Below, piece after piece: positions 17,306-25,297 of a DNA stretch of 55,651 bases. A program made the position numbers and the translations under genes. The DNA is taken from positions 1 through 55,651 of the forward strand of contig NZ_JAIOAP010000029.1 in the NCBI RefSeq assembly GCF_021190915.1, given 5' to 3'. The notes beneath the pieces are model-generated. The model was not told where the DNA came from, did no database searches, and worked only from the letters and a program-made list of their open reading frames with translations. Position 1 is the first letter of the stretch. Every line of letters begins with the position of its first letter. The DNA is from Cohnella silvisoli. Its GTDB lineage: Bacteria > Bacillota > Bacilli > Paenibacillales > Paenibacillaceae.

Positions 17306-18457
17306 ATGTTAAAAGCGGCTTTCATTACTCCGGGGGCATATCCAATCCCTTCTTCTATGGGCGGTTCGGTGGAACGCGTGGTTGAGAAGGTTGTCCCCAA
17401 TCTGCTGCCGAATGTCGATGCCACGATCTATGGGCGAACAGCCAAACGGCTTGCCGCAAGAGGGAAACTAAATGGAGTTACCGTTGAAAGATACCCTGGT
17501 GACAATAAAGAACGTTATTTCAAACAAGTATGCACGAGGCTCGCCAAAACTAAACCGAACGTCATTCAAGTGGAAAATCGTCCTCTGTGGATTCCGCGGT
17601 TTAAGCGAGCTTTTCCCAAAAGCAGGATCGGGTTGAGTTTGCATTCCACTACCTTTATTTCTTTGCCGTTTCTGAACAAGCGACAGAGGAAAAGATGTTT
17701 GCAGGCAGCCGACTATATACAGGTTAACAGTGAGTTTCTCAGCTCATACGTGAAAAAGCTTGTTCCTCAGGTCGCCGATAAAATCAGAGTTAACCACCTG
17801 GGAGTGGACACGTCGGGATTCCCCGGGAGGTCGACTCCGGAAGGAAGGAGCTTGCGCGAGAAGGGGAGAGCGGAACAAGGATGGGGAGACCGGCGTATTG
17901 TCCTTTATGTGGGCCGTCTTGTTCCGCAGAAAGGCGTTCACCATCTGCTGACGACGCTGCCTGCGCTCATATCCAGGGCTCCCGACGTGTTGGTGGTCAT
18001 CGTCGGAAGCGCCTTGTATGGTTCCCATCGCCGGACAGAATATGTGAAGCAGCTTTATAAACTGGCAGCACGGTGGAAAAAGCATGTTCATTTCGTGCCG
18101 TATGTTCCGCACAATGAGATACCGAAATGGTTCGCAATGGCAGATATTGCGGTCGTACCTTCCGTCGGCACAGAGGCGTTCGGGCTCGTGAACCTCGAGG
18201 CAATGGCGGCGGAGCTGCCAGTTGTGGCGACTAGAGCAGGAGGCATGAAGGAAGTGGTGGTTGACGGGTTAACCGGTTTTTTAGTTAACAAGGCGTACCC
18301 AACCATCATTCTCGAGCTTGCCTCACGTATCAGTTATTTGTTGGAGAATGAAGAAGTACGTAAGAAGATAGGCATTAAGGGGCGGGAACGGGTAATGAAT
18401 CAGTTTCTATGGCAGCATACCGCCGAGAGGTGGCTAGCATTCCAACAAGAAGAGTAA
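17306..18457 (+). CDS. glycosyltransferase family 4, CotSA-like
   Basis: This GT-B glycosyltransferase has about 383 residues. The nucleotide-sugar part shows VLYVGRLVPQKGVHHLL, and the GT4 signature is EAFGLVNLEAMAAELPVVAT with AGGMKEVVVDG. The N-terminus GAYPIPSSMGGSVERVVEKV is typical of the branch that includes spore-coat protein CotSA of B. subtilis. The frame is open upstream to 17234, but GGGGAG 9 nt before ATG 17306 marks the start. The gene stands alone between psd and mntH, followed by a terminator. A role in glycosylating the spore surface is inferred from family and context. Confidence 0.85.
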   Translation: MLKAAFITPGAYPIPSSMGGSVERVVEKVVPNLLPNVDATIYGRTAKRLAARGKLNGVTVERYPGDNKERYFKQVCTRLAKTKPNVIQVENRPLWIPRFKRAFPKSRIGLSLHSTTFISLPFLNKRQRKRCLQAADYIQVNSEFLSSYVKKLVPQVADKIRVNHLGVDTSGFPGRSTPEGRSLREKGRAEQGWGDRRIVLYVGRLVPQKGVHHLLTTLPALISRAPDVLVVIVGSALYGSHRRTEYVKQLYKLAARWKKHVHFVPYVPHNEIPKWFAMADIAVVPSVGTEAFGLVNLEAMAAELPVVATRAGGMKEVVVDGLTGFLVNKAYPTIILELASRISYLLENEEVRKKIGIKGRERVMNQFLWQHTAERWLAFQQEE

Positions 18458-18482
18458 GGGTTGCCCGGGAGCGGATGTTAAA

Positions 18483-18522
18483 AAGCCTTCACACACGTTA
18501 TCAGCGTGGTGAAGGCTTCTTT
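18483..18522. terminator. bidirectional terminator
   Basis: AAGCCTTCAC and GTGAAGGCTT, with an inner CACGTTATCAGCGTG stem, are followed by CTTTT. It lies between the convergent glycosyltransferase and mntH genes. Confidence 0.85.
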
Positions 18523-18528
18523 TGTCGA

Positions 18529-19908
18529 TTATCCCGCGAAAGTGCGGATCAGCAAGTATATATTCAGACCCATAATGATAATGGCAATAAGCCACGCCAA
18601 GATGTTGAGCCACATCGGATTAACGAATTGTCCCATCTTCTGCTTGTTGCCCGTAAATTGGACGAGCGGAACTACCGCGAACGATAATTGCAGGGATAAG
18701 ATGACTTGGCTGAGAATAAGCAGGTCCATCGTACCTTTTTCACCGTACATAGCCGTTACGATAACGGCAGGAATAATGGCGATCATGCGAGTAATCAAAC
18801 GGCGAAGCCAAGGAGCCAGGCGGATGTTCAGAAACCCTTCCATTACGATTTGCCCTGCCAAAGTTCCCGTTAAGGTGGAGTTTTGACCGGAAGCCAGCAG
18901 CGCCACTCCGAATAAAATGGCAGCCATGGACGTCCCTAGCATCGGAGCCAGCAAGTGATAAGCTTGCCCGATTTCGGCCACGTCGGTTCGGCCCGCGGTA
19001 TGGAACACGGCCGCCGCGATGATGAGAATTGCCGCGTTGATGAATAAGGCGAAGAACAAGGCGATCGTCGAATCCCATGTGGAGAAGCGGATCGCTTGTC
19101 TTTTGCCGAGTGCCGTCTGTTCATATTGGCGCGTCTGCACGATGGATGAGTGCAAGTATAGATTGTGGGGCATGACCGTTGCGCCTAATATGCCGATGGC
19201 GATATACAGCATTTCCGGGTTTTTTATGATTTCCGTCGTCGGGATAAACCCTTTCATCACGCCGCCGATATCCGGAGAAGACCAGAAGAGCTCGAACGCG
19301 AAGCATAATCCGATGGTCACAATTAATGCGATGACTAGAGCCTCGAGATATCGGAACCCTTTATTTTGCAGAAAAAGAATAATGAGTACGTCTAAGGCGG
19401 TTAATATGACGCCGTAAAGTATCGGAATATTAAATAGCAGATTTAACGCGATGGCAGCACCGATCACTTCCGCCAAGTCGCAAGCCGCAATGGCAAGTTC
19501 GCATAAAATCCATAAGCCGAAATTAACCGGTTTACTATAGTGATCCCGGCATGCCTGCGCTAAATCGCGTCCGGTTACGATACCTAATTTTCCAGATAAG
19601 GCTTGCAGGACGATTGCCATTAAATTAGATAACATGATGACGGAAAGCAAAGTATATCCAAACTGCGAACCGCCGGCTAAATCCGTTGCCCAGTTGCCCG
19701 GATCCATATATCCGACCGCAACCATATATCCAGGGCCGGCAAAGGCTAGAAATTTACGGAAGGTGGAGCCGTTCTTCGGAATCCGTACGGAACGGAAAAC
19801 TTCGGGAAGCGAAGCTTGGTCCCTTTCTCTTCTCCAGCCCTTGTTAGGTTTGGACTCAGCTGCCGGGGGCGTTATTTGCGGTTCTGATACCGCTAAATCA
19901 TTAGGCAT
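18529..19908 (-). CDS. mntH: Nramp-family divalent metal (Mn2+/Fe2+) transporter
   Basis: This proton-coupled manganese importer of the plasma membrane has 459 residues and about 11 helices. The metal-binding motif is in helix 1 (YMDPGNWATDLAGG) and the partner motif in helix 6 (ATVMPHNLYLHSS); both are intact. The frame is open to 20034, but AAGGAG 9 nt before ATG 19908 (MPNDLAV) fixes the start, leaving a hydrophilic N-terminal tail of about 45 residues. An MntR-like operator overlaps the promoter region (19967-19985), so Mn-dependent repression is expected. Monocistronic. Confidence 0.93.
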   Translation of the reverse strand: MPNDLAVSEPQITPPAAESKPNKGWRRERDQASLPEVFRSVRIPKNGSTFRKFLAFAGPGYMVAVGYMDPGNWATDLAGGSQFGYTLLSVIMLSNLMAIVLQALSGKLGIVTGRDLAQACRDHYSKPVNFGLWILCELAIAACDLAEVIGAAIALNLLFNIPILYGVILTALDVLIILFLQNKGFRYLEALVIALIVTIGLCFAFELFWSSPDIGGVMKGFIPTTEIIKNPEMLYIAIGILGATVMPHNLYLHSSIVQTRQYEQTALGKRQAIRFSTWDSTIALFFALFINAAILIIAAAVFHTAGRTDVAEIGQAYHLLAPMLGTSMAAILFGVALLASGQNSTLTGTLAGQIVMEGFLNIRLAPWLRRLITRMIAIIPAVIVTAMYGEKGTMDLLILSQVILSLQLSFAVVPLVQFTGNKQKMGQFVNPMWLNILAWLIAIIIMGLNIYLLIRTFAG

Positions 19909-19966
19909 TTCATTCAACTCCTTACTCGTGTTGTATAGGGTAACAAGTGTAGCGCTTGGGACATTA

Positions 19967-19985
19967 ATTTTCCTTAGGGCAAAAC
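19967..19985 (-). promoter_or_regulatory. MntR-like operator upstream of mntH
   Basis: Read on the minus strand, TTTTGCCCTAAGGAAAA is an imperfect palindrome close to the MntR boxes known from Bacillus mntH and mntA promoters. It lies just downstream of a plausible -35/-10 pair (TTTACT, 17 nt, TATATT on the minus strand, about 19998-20026) and 60 bp upstream of the start codon. Confidence 0.65.
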
Positions 19986-20054
19986 TAATAATGCTTATAA
20001 TATACGCTCGAAGCACGAAAAAGTAAACCGTCAAACGAAAATATTTGATTGGAA

Positions 20055-20253
20055 GTCGACGAAAGGAACGGATGCTATTCGGAGCGTTGGTATTGGACAG
20101 CAGAGATATTCAAGATGCCATGTACTCATTATCTCCCGCGCCTAACGCGTGGAAGGCCGTGGAGCAAGAGAATGGACTTCACTTTATTCTGGATTCTCAT
20201 CGATGCTCGAAGAAGCTGGTTTATATCCAAAAGCTCGAACCTCGTGTTCCCTA
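20055..20253 (+). pseudogene. internally deleted fragment of an adenylate-forming ligase gene
   Basis: The translation RRKERMLFGALVLDS followed by RDIQDAMYSLSPAPNAWK and ENGLHFILDSHR matches residues of about 307-365 of the intact ligase-TPR protein at 41148-42902. It then jumps straight to KKLVYIQKLE, which in the intact gene lies about 45 residues later. There is no start, no adenylation core and no TPR part. It marks the left border of segmental-duplication copy 1, right behind the mntH promoter. Confidence 0.85.
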
Positions 20254-20261
20254 AGCGTCAG

Positions 20262-20318
20262 GCAAAATAATAAAAGGCCCTAAGCCGGTGACTGGCTGAG
20301 GGCCTTTTATTATTTTGC
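20262..20318. terminator. bidirectional terminator with a 20-bp stem
   Basis: GCAAAATAATAAAAGGCCCT pairs perfectly with AGGGCCTTTTATTATTTTGC, with CCGG/CTGG-type pairing inside the loop. It serves the ligase remnant and the leftward helical-repeat gene. A shorter relative is present at 42958-42995. Confidence 0.9.
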
Positions 20319-20324
20319 AGTGTG

Positions 20325-20795
20325 TCATTCTTTCGAAGCTTTAAATGTCTTCATCAGTTGAACGAAATCATCTACCGCCGTCGTCATTTTTTCATTTGCA
20401 TAATTCGTTCCGACTTTTACGGCGTCCACCAATTTCTTCGCATCGACCGGAGCCGGTTTAACGGCTTCCTCCAGCGCAGTTATCATTTTATCGCCGACAA
20501 TATTCGCTCCGTCTTTTACAGCGTCTGCCAATTTATGGACGAAAACGGATGAGGGTTGAATCAAGCTCTCCAAAGCTTCCAGGATTTGTTTATTTTCCCC
20601 CTCTTTAACGGCAGTCGACAATTTCTGGACAAGAACGGAGGACGGTTCAACAAATTCGTCTACCGCTGACACTATTTTTCCGCTGGAACGATTCGCACCG
20701 TCTTTAACGGCATCTGCGAATTTTACGGATAAGGTTGTGAACTCCTGCAGCAATTGCCCCGTGAATTTGTGATACTCATTTTTAAAATTCGTCAT
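20325..20795 (-). CDS. four-unit amphipathic helical-repeat protein (uncharacterised)
   Basis: I do not recognise a named family. The 156-residue protein is built of about four repeats of roughly 30-34 residues, each starting KLADAVKDGAN (variants KFADAVKDGAN, KLSTAVKEGEN, KLVDAVKVGTN) and continuing with a helix such as KIVSAVDEFVEPSSVLV. They are charged, heptad-like amphipathic helices without signal peptide or membrane segment, reminiscent of LEA- or apolipoprotein-like proteins. AGGAGG lies 8 nt before ATG 20795; an in-frame GTG three codons earlier overlaps that site. A paralogue with three repeats lies at 43011-43379. Position in a spore-coat island suggests a structural or protective role, which is inference. 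Confidence 0.75.
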   Translation of the reverse strand: MTNFKNEYHKFTGQLLQEFTTLSVKFADAVKDGANRSSGKIVSAVDEFVEPSSVLVQKLSTAVKEGENKQILEALESLIQPSSVFVHKLADAVKDGANIVGDKMITALEEAVKPAPVDAKKLVDAVKVGTNYANEKMTTAVDDFVQLMKTFKASKE

Positions 20796-20858
20796 ACGCT
20801 TCACCTCCTCTTAATGTTGGGGTGTATATATGAACTCCAGGCAGCAGAGATTGGACGG

Positions 20859-21497
20859 TTACGAGTCGTTGCTTGATTCCCCGTTTGCAGTGCTCATCTT
20901 CTGCTTGATGAGATGTTGGTATTTCGAGTCCGCCGTTTGCTTTAACAGCCTGCTCCAGCAAAACTCGGCTTCCTGAAGCCGGCTAATGCGGTGGTATGCC
21001 TCGCCAAGCTCATAGATCAGCTTCTCATACGTATGATTGGGAATGCTGCCCGGGTTGCGAAGTTCCTTATCGATGAGGAAGAGGTAATCTCCGATTGCCG
21101 TTTCCGTCCGGTGGAAAAACTGCTCCGGCAGCCGATAAGCGATGTTGCCGCGCAGCATTCGGATCCTGTTGTCCGACGGTGTGGAAGCGACCGCCCCGTC
21201 AAGGAGCTTTAATCCGCGTCTCACCCATTGAAAACGTATCATCGGGTTCGATTCATCGCGTGCGATCAACGACATGATGCTGCCGTGAAATGCATCTGCG
21301 ATCGGTTGTCCGGGATAATCCGTACGCAACTTCTCGAATACGCGATGGGCTTCCCAAACAGCTTTCGTGCTCCCGCCGAGGCCTTCATTATGAAGATCGA
21401 CCGCTGCGGCCAACCGCTGCTCGAAGACGGCCTGATCCGACTCATTTGGGACCCGTTCCGATACTTTGTTCACTTGCTCCGACGATTTATTTGTCAA
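20859..21497 (-). CDS. TPR-like helical protein, uncharacterised
   Basis: The 212-residue soluble protein is mostly helical. The tail HTYEKLIYELGEAYHRISRLQEAEFCWSRLLKQ reads like a tetratricopeptide pair, and the front (AVDLHNEGLGGSTKAVWEAHRVFEKL) like another. There is no catalytic motif. The C-terminal TPR-like phrase resembles scaffolding proteins. It is codirectional with the one-TM gene upstream (36 bp) and the helical-repeat gene downstream (63 bp), so the three are likely one leftward operon. In copy 2 only its last 20 or so codons survive, beside the TnpB element. Confidence 0.72.
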   Translation of the reverse strand: MTNKSSEQVNKVSERVPNESDQAVFEQRLAAAVDLHNEGLGGSTKAVWEAHRVFEKLRTDYPGQPIADAFHGSIMSLIARDESNPMIRFQWVRRGLKLLDGAVASTPSDNRIRMLRGNIAYRLPEQFFHRTETAIGDYLFLIDKELRNPGSIPNHTYEKLIYELGEAYHRISRLQEAEFCWSRLLKQTADSKYQHLIKQKMSTANGESSNDS

Positions 21498-21533
21498 GCT
21501 GAAGCACCTTCCTTTGCCTTTGTTTTTACCAAG

Positions 21534-21839
21534 TTAGTGCAGTTCTCTGCCTGCAGGTACGTGCTTTGCTGCCTGAGGGGCAGCCGAGATGGCTTGCATG
21601 CCTTCTTCGTTCAGTTGGATCGATTTAACAGACCACACCTCGAATGAAGGAGGATTTTTCGCGTCGGTCTCCTCAGCCGGCTCCGATCTTAGCAGTGAAA
21701 GAAATGATCCGCTTTTTCTGTATGCTTTCACGATCGAGATAACCGTAAAGATAATAACAAACAACAAAATAAACACTGCAAAAGAAATACCAAAAACGAA
21801 TAATAACGTTTCAGTTTTACTCGTCGTTTTTGTCTTCAT
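21534..21839 (-). CDS. small single-pass membrane protein, uncharacterised
   Basis: The 101-residue protein has a short basic N-terminus (MKTKTTSKTE), one long hydrophobic helix (residues 11-33, LLFVFGISFAVFILLFVIIF) and a polar C-terminal tail. The frame is open further upstream to 21887, but GGGAGAGG before ATG 21839 gives the start. It is the first gene of the leftward trio. In copy 2 the first 20 codons remain and are fused out of frame to the TPR-like remnant. No family recognised. Confidence 0.68.
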   Translation of the reverse strand: MKTKTTSKTETLLFVFGISFAVFILLFVIIFTVISIVKAYRKSGSFLSLLRSEPAEETDAKNPPSFEVWSVKSIQLNEEGMQAISAAPQAAKHVPAGRELH

Positions 21840-22119
21840 GTTCACCTCTCCCATAAATTCTACAGTCGGAATGCCCATCACTACCAAATAATTCTATTGT
21901 GCATTTCCTATTATATGGTGAACAGTCTTTCGAAGTGTTGGGCAACTATAATGAACTGCTAGGGATGTATCCATAAACGCTGCAATTCGATGAACGCCTT
22001 ATATGGGCTGCAGCACAATACACCGAATTCGGACAGAAGTTCCGCTTCTGCTTATTTCGAAGAAGCATTTGCTGGAGTAACATAAACAAGGATAATACAC
22101 GGCAGGGAGGTACACCATT

Positions 22120-23127
22120 ATGGAGTCATCGCGGGATGAAGAAGAATCGATATGGAATCAATTCATTCAACATGAACTAGACAAAGTACAGTTGGAAGAA
22201 GATTCGGATAAATCATTGGGTCACGCAATCGCACCGCAGGCACTTCAAATCGCGTTTCATCATGCGGCGTCCTATCTGATTTCACGATTGAAGAAAGATC
22301 AGGAACAGGAAGATTCTGACGGTATGCCTTTGATAGAGCCAGTAACGGACCAGCCGCTGAACGTTTCCGAACAATATGTTGATGTCGAGGAAGAGAAGTC
22401 TACCGCATCGCAAACAGCTCTGAATACGGAGTCGTTAACGGATGTGGATGACATAAAATGGCGGGAATTTATCCAGCATGAACTGAACAAAATACAGCCT
22501 CAAGACGAGGGAAAATCACCGATCAATACGATCGCTCCGGAACTGGTCCAATTCGCTTTTCGTCATCTAGCTTCGTACTTGCTCGCTCGTTTGAGGAAAA
22601 CGATAGAACCTTTGAAAGGCAAGGGCTCGGGTGACGATGCTGATCGTAGGAAGAGAACCGCTGATCACGCCGTCAAGTTGGAGCGAGTACCTTCGATTAA
22701 TGTTCCTCTAACGTATATGTCGAAAAGAAGCAAGAAAAGATCCGTATCCGGAAGGCATCTAAAGAGGCGTCGTCGGAGGAAAGCCGAGGCGAAAAAGAGT
22801 TTCAAGCGGAGACCAAAACCTATTGTCAGACGTTTTAACCAAGACTTGAAGAAATCCGCGGTGAAGGCAAGCCAAAAGAAGAAAATGGTTCGGAGCAAGC
22901 TCAGCCGGAGAAGACAGAAATCCTTTACGGCGAAGGATATCAACAAGAAGCTCGTCAAGCAGAGAGGTTCCTCTATTTCTCGCCCAGCATTAGCGTTATC
23001 TATAGGGTTTGATTCTCGAGTCAAGAAGGCAGGAAAAGTCATTAGCTTAAAAAAAGATCGGGTGTCGGTCGTGAAGTCGAATAATAGGTCAAGGTCCTTA
23101 CTGCCGAAGGTGAATGGAAGTATATGA
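22120..23127 (+). CDS. two-repeat protein with a very basic C-terminal half, uncharacterised
   Basis: This protein of 335 residues has two copies of a domain of about 55 residues in its first half: WNQFIQHELDKVQ to IAPQALQIAFHHAASYL (about 11-62), and WREFIQHELNKIQ to IAPELVQFAFRHLASYL (about 109-162). The second half (200-335) is extremely rich in Lys and Arg (for example LKRRRRRKAEAKKSFKRR) with Ser. No signal peptide or known domain. The start has GGGAGG 8 nt upstream. The layout, an acidic repeated module plus polycationic tail, resembles basic spore-coat proteins that bind anionic polymers, but this is inference. The gene is lost from copy 2. Confidence 0.75.
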   Translation: MESSRDEEESIWNQFIQHELDKVQLEEDSDKSLGHAIAPQALQIAFHHAASYLISRLKKDQEQEDSDGMPLIEPVTDQPLNVSEQYVDVEEEKSTASQTALNTESLTDVDDIKWREFIQHELNKIQPQDEGKSPINTIAPELVQFAFRHLASYLLARLRKTIEPLKGKGSGDDADRRKRTADHAVKLERVPSINVPLTYMSKRSKKRSVSGRHLKRRRRRKAEAKKSFKRRPKPIVRRFNQDLKKSAVKASQKKKMVRSKLSRRRQKSFTAKDINKKLVKQRGSSISRPALALSIGFDSRVKKAGKVISLKKDRVSVVKSNNRSRSLLPKVNGSI

Positions 23128-23181
23128 GGAGACTAGTTCGGAGCAGGCAGAATAATTTCCCTCAGAAGGGAGCCTATTTCC

Positions 23182-24135
23182 ATGAATACCGGAAAGAATC
23201 ACAAAATCGTTGACTGCACGGTACGCGACGGCGGCCTTGTAAACAATTGGGACTTCAGTGTCGATTTCGTCCAATACCTCTATAAATGCCTGAATGAAGC
23301 CGGCATAGATTATATGGAGATCGGCTACAAAAACTCGCCCAAGCTGCTCAAAGGCTCCGAATCCTCCGGCCCTTGGCGTTCCCTGAAAGATGATTTTCTG
23401 CATGACGTGATCGGAGAGAAGCAGACCACCAAGCTTTCGGCATTGGTTGATATCGGCCGGGTTGAAGTAAACGATATCCTTCCCCGCGAGAAAAGCCTGC
23501 TTGATCTGATTCGCGTCGCCTGCTATATCCAGGATGTCGATGAAGCGCTTAAACTGGTTCGGCAATTCCATGACCGCGGCTATGAAACAACGCTGAACAT
23601 TATGGCGCTTTCCAACGTCAAGAAGAGCCATCTCGTCGAAGCGTTCAAATTGATTTCGCACAGCGTCGTAGACGTTGTATATATCGTGGATTCTTACGGC
23701 AGTTTAATGCCGAAAGACATCCGTAATTTGGTGAAGAGGTTTCAAAAGCACCTTCCGAATAAGCGTCTGGGTGCACATATGCACAACAACATGCAGCTCG
23801 GTTTTGCCAACACGTTGGCTGCCGCCGACAACGGTGTTGAACTGCTGGATTGCTCCGTATACGGGATGGGTCGTGCCGCGGGGAACTGCCCGACGGAATT
23901 ACTGGTAGCACAGTTGAAGAATACAAACTACAGCCTTCGCCCCGTCCTTGACATGATAGAGAAATACATGATTCCTCTTCGCGACATAGAAGAGTGGGGC
24001 TACCTCATTCCGTATATGATCACTGGAATGCTTGACGAGCATCCGCGATCCGCTATGGCGTTTCGAAATTCCTCTGACAAGAATATGGCTCTGCAATTCT
24101 ATGATATGCTGACCGTGCCCAACGTTAATTCGTAA
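23182..24135 (+). CDS. DRE-TIM metallolyase (HMGL-like aldolase domain protein)
   Basis: This 317-residue protein is a TIM barrel of the HMG-CoA lyase / isopropylmalate synthase / 4-hydroxy-2-oxovalerate aldolase superfamily. The first strand carries IVDCTVRDGGLVNNW (DRE-type motif), and the metal-binding pair is in LGAHMHNNMQLG. GMGRAAGNCPTELLV matches the aldolase signature. It lacks the long C-terminal regulatory domain of the synthases. Members of this branch often sit in polysaccharide or coat clusters with unknown substrate. It starts 54 bp after the basic-tail gene with AGAAGGGAG upstream. A decayed piece remains in copy 2. Confidence 0.82.
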   Translation: MNTGKNHKIVDCTVRDGGLVNNWDFSVDFVQYLYKCLNEAGIDYMEIGYKNSPKLLKGSESSGPWRSLKDDFLHDVIGEKQTTKLSALVDIGRVEVNDILPREKSLLDLIRVACYIQDVDEALKLVRQFHDRGYETTLNIMALSNVKKSHLVEAFKLISHSVVDVVYIVDSYGSLMPKDIRNLVKRFQKHLPNKRLGAHMHNNMQLGFANTLAAADNGVELLDCSVYGMGRAAGNCPTELLVAQLKNTNYSLRPVLDMIEKYMIPLRDIEEWGYLIPYMITGMLDEHPRSAMAFRNSSDKNMALQFYDMLTVPNVNS

Positions 24136-24198
24136 TCGGACTTCGGTCAGGTTCCGGTGGGGGCATTTATATAGCTCATCAGGCCTGAGACGCAAAAA

Positions 24199-24235
24199 AA
24201 GATGACTTTTGATAAAACCAAAAGTCATCTTATAT
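24199..24235. terminator. hairpin terminator after the aldolase gene
   Basis: AAGATGACTTTTG pairs with CAAAAGTCATCTT; A-rich sequence precedes it and TATAT follows. The same hairpin is kept at 45403-45437 in copy 2. Confidence 0.75.
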
Positions 24236-24266
24236 CAAAGTTGAAGGACAGGAGATCATCATCGGT

Positions 24267-24956
24267 ATGCTGTTGCTGTCCGATAGTTTCCAATCATATC
24301 ATAACCCGCGCATCCGGATTTGCTTTTATGGAGGGGATCGAGTGACGAGAAAGGAAATCAAGGACATCGACTCCGGGTTCGATTTCTTGCACAGGCTGGT
24401 ATTTAATATATTGCTTATAACGGATGGACGGACAACCGATATTCTCGAAACCTTGATGGACGAAACAATGTCTCTTCAGGTAGTCCGGCAGGAACAAATA
24501 AATGATGAACAAACCGCTCAACTTGGCGAAGATTTAGATGCTCCTTATTATGTAAGAGAATCCATTCTGATCGGTGCAAAGAGTCAACTCGTTATATCTC
24601 ACAATATTGCGCTTGTATGTTCGAAATACTTACCGTCCCTCATGTTTGAAGCGATTGCCGCCAAACAAGAAGGGATTGGGAAGACCATTAGCACATTTGG
24701 GCTGCAAACCTCGCGCAAGGTGGTCGATTCGGGATGGAGAAAAGATACGGAAACCGTCGATTTATTTTACAAGCCGCTGAAGCTTCGTTTTTCACCAACT
24801 AAAAGCAAGGTACCATACAAAAAGTACTCGATTGATTTCGGCACACATCCAGGTATCTATTTGCTCGAATATTTTAATCCGAACATCGTTCTCCTTCGGT
24901 TGAAACAACTGCGTAACGAAAGCCATGGCGCAGATGATCAAATACCTCTAAATTGA
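24267..24956 (+). CDS. UbiC-like / DUF98 chorismate pyruvate-lyase family protein (copy 1)
   Basis: The 229-residue cytosolic protein fits the DUF98 (Rv2949c-like, UbiC fold) group: NILLITDGRTTDILETLMDE, SLQVVRQEQIN, PYYVRESILIGAKSQLVISH and EGIGKTISTFGLQTSRK. Characterised members release pyruvate from chorismate to give 4-hydroxybenzoate. The ATG lies 12-14 nt after CAGGAG. Its nearly identical paralogue is at 45895-46569. Three adenylate-forming aryl/acyl-acid ligases in the same island would be natural users of 4-hydroxybenzoate. Family call fairly sure, reaction not proven. Confidence 0.78.
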   Translation: MLLLSDSFQSYHNPRIRICFYGGDRVTRKEIKDIDSGFDFLHRLVFNILLITDGRTTDILETLMDETMSLQVVRQEQINDEQTAQLGEDLDAPYYVRESILIGAKSQLVISHNIALVCSKYLPSLMFEAIAAKQEGIGKTISTFGLQTSRKVVDSGWRKDTETVDLFYKPLKLRFSPTKSKVPYKKYSIDFGTHPGIYLLEYFNPNIVLLRLKQLRNESHGADDQIPLN

Positions 24957-25240
24957 TTCTTGTGCAATAAATGGCATCCACGATCATATCGATATTGTAA
25001 ACACCGTATATCTCACCGATAGACGGGATTTTTATAGTCCGGTTGTCGTCTCATGATGAACGACAGCAAGATGGGAGACCATCCGGGGGCATGATTGAAT
25101 GAAGCGTTCCAGAGCGGCCAGGTTGATGGCCGCCTCAAGAGCACTTCTTTTCCCTCGGACATATATCCGGCACCACCTGGGCGAATTTCATGCTGTCCGT
25201 CGTTGTCGCGGGTCCGGGGTTGAGTAGATTAAATTGTGTA
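24955..25240 (-). pseudogene. decayed 2-aminoethylphosphonate-pyruvate transaminase
   Basis: Read leftwards from 25224, the frame gives LNPGPATTTDSMKFAQ and VVPDICPREKEV, the start of the aminoethylphosphonate transaminase domain. After a deletion another frame gives ALEAAIN, SCPRMVSHLAVVHHETTTGL, where HHETTTG is the family hallmark. After a further shift it gives IPSIGEIYGVYNIDMIVDAI. The lysine-containing half is gone, so it is dead. It lies 60 bp downstream of the PEP mutase stop and in the same direction, so it was once the next gene of that operon. This is the content of the otherwise gene-free 24957-25297 stretch. Confidence 0.85.
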
Positions 25241-25297
25241 CATAATTCGACAAACCTGAATTTTGCATGAGAACGACCGGCTTTTTTTCAGTGATTA

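Larger units (their letters stand above)
20055..24956 (+). repeat. segmental duplication, copy 1 (direct repeat of 42078-46569)
   Basis: Homologous blocks occur in the same order and orientation as in copy 2: ligase fragment, terminator, helical-repeat gene on the minus strand, TPR-like gene, one-TM gene, a conserved 200-bp non-coding stretch (21900-22110), aldolase gene, hairpin terminator, and DUF98 gene. Copy 1 keeps all of these genes intact except the ligase. Confidence 0.85.

Noticed and set aside
23098..23661. A 187-codon minus-strand frame over the aldolase start
   Set aside because: The plus-strand aldolase has conserved active-site motifs; the minus frame is its shadow.
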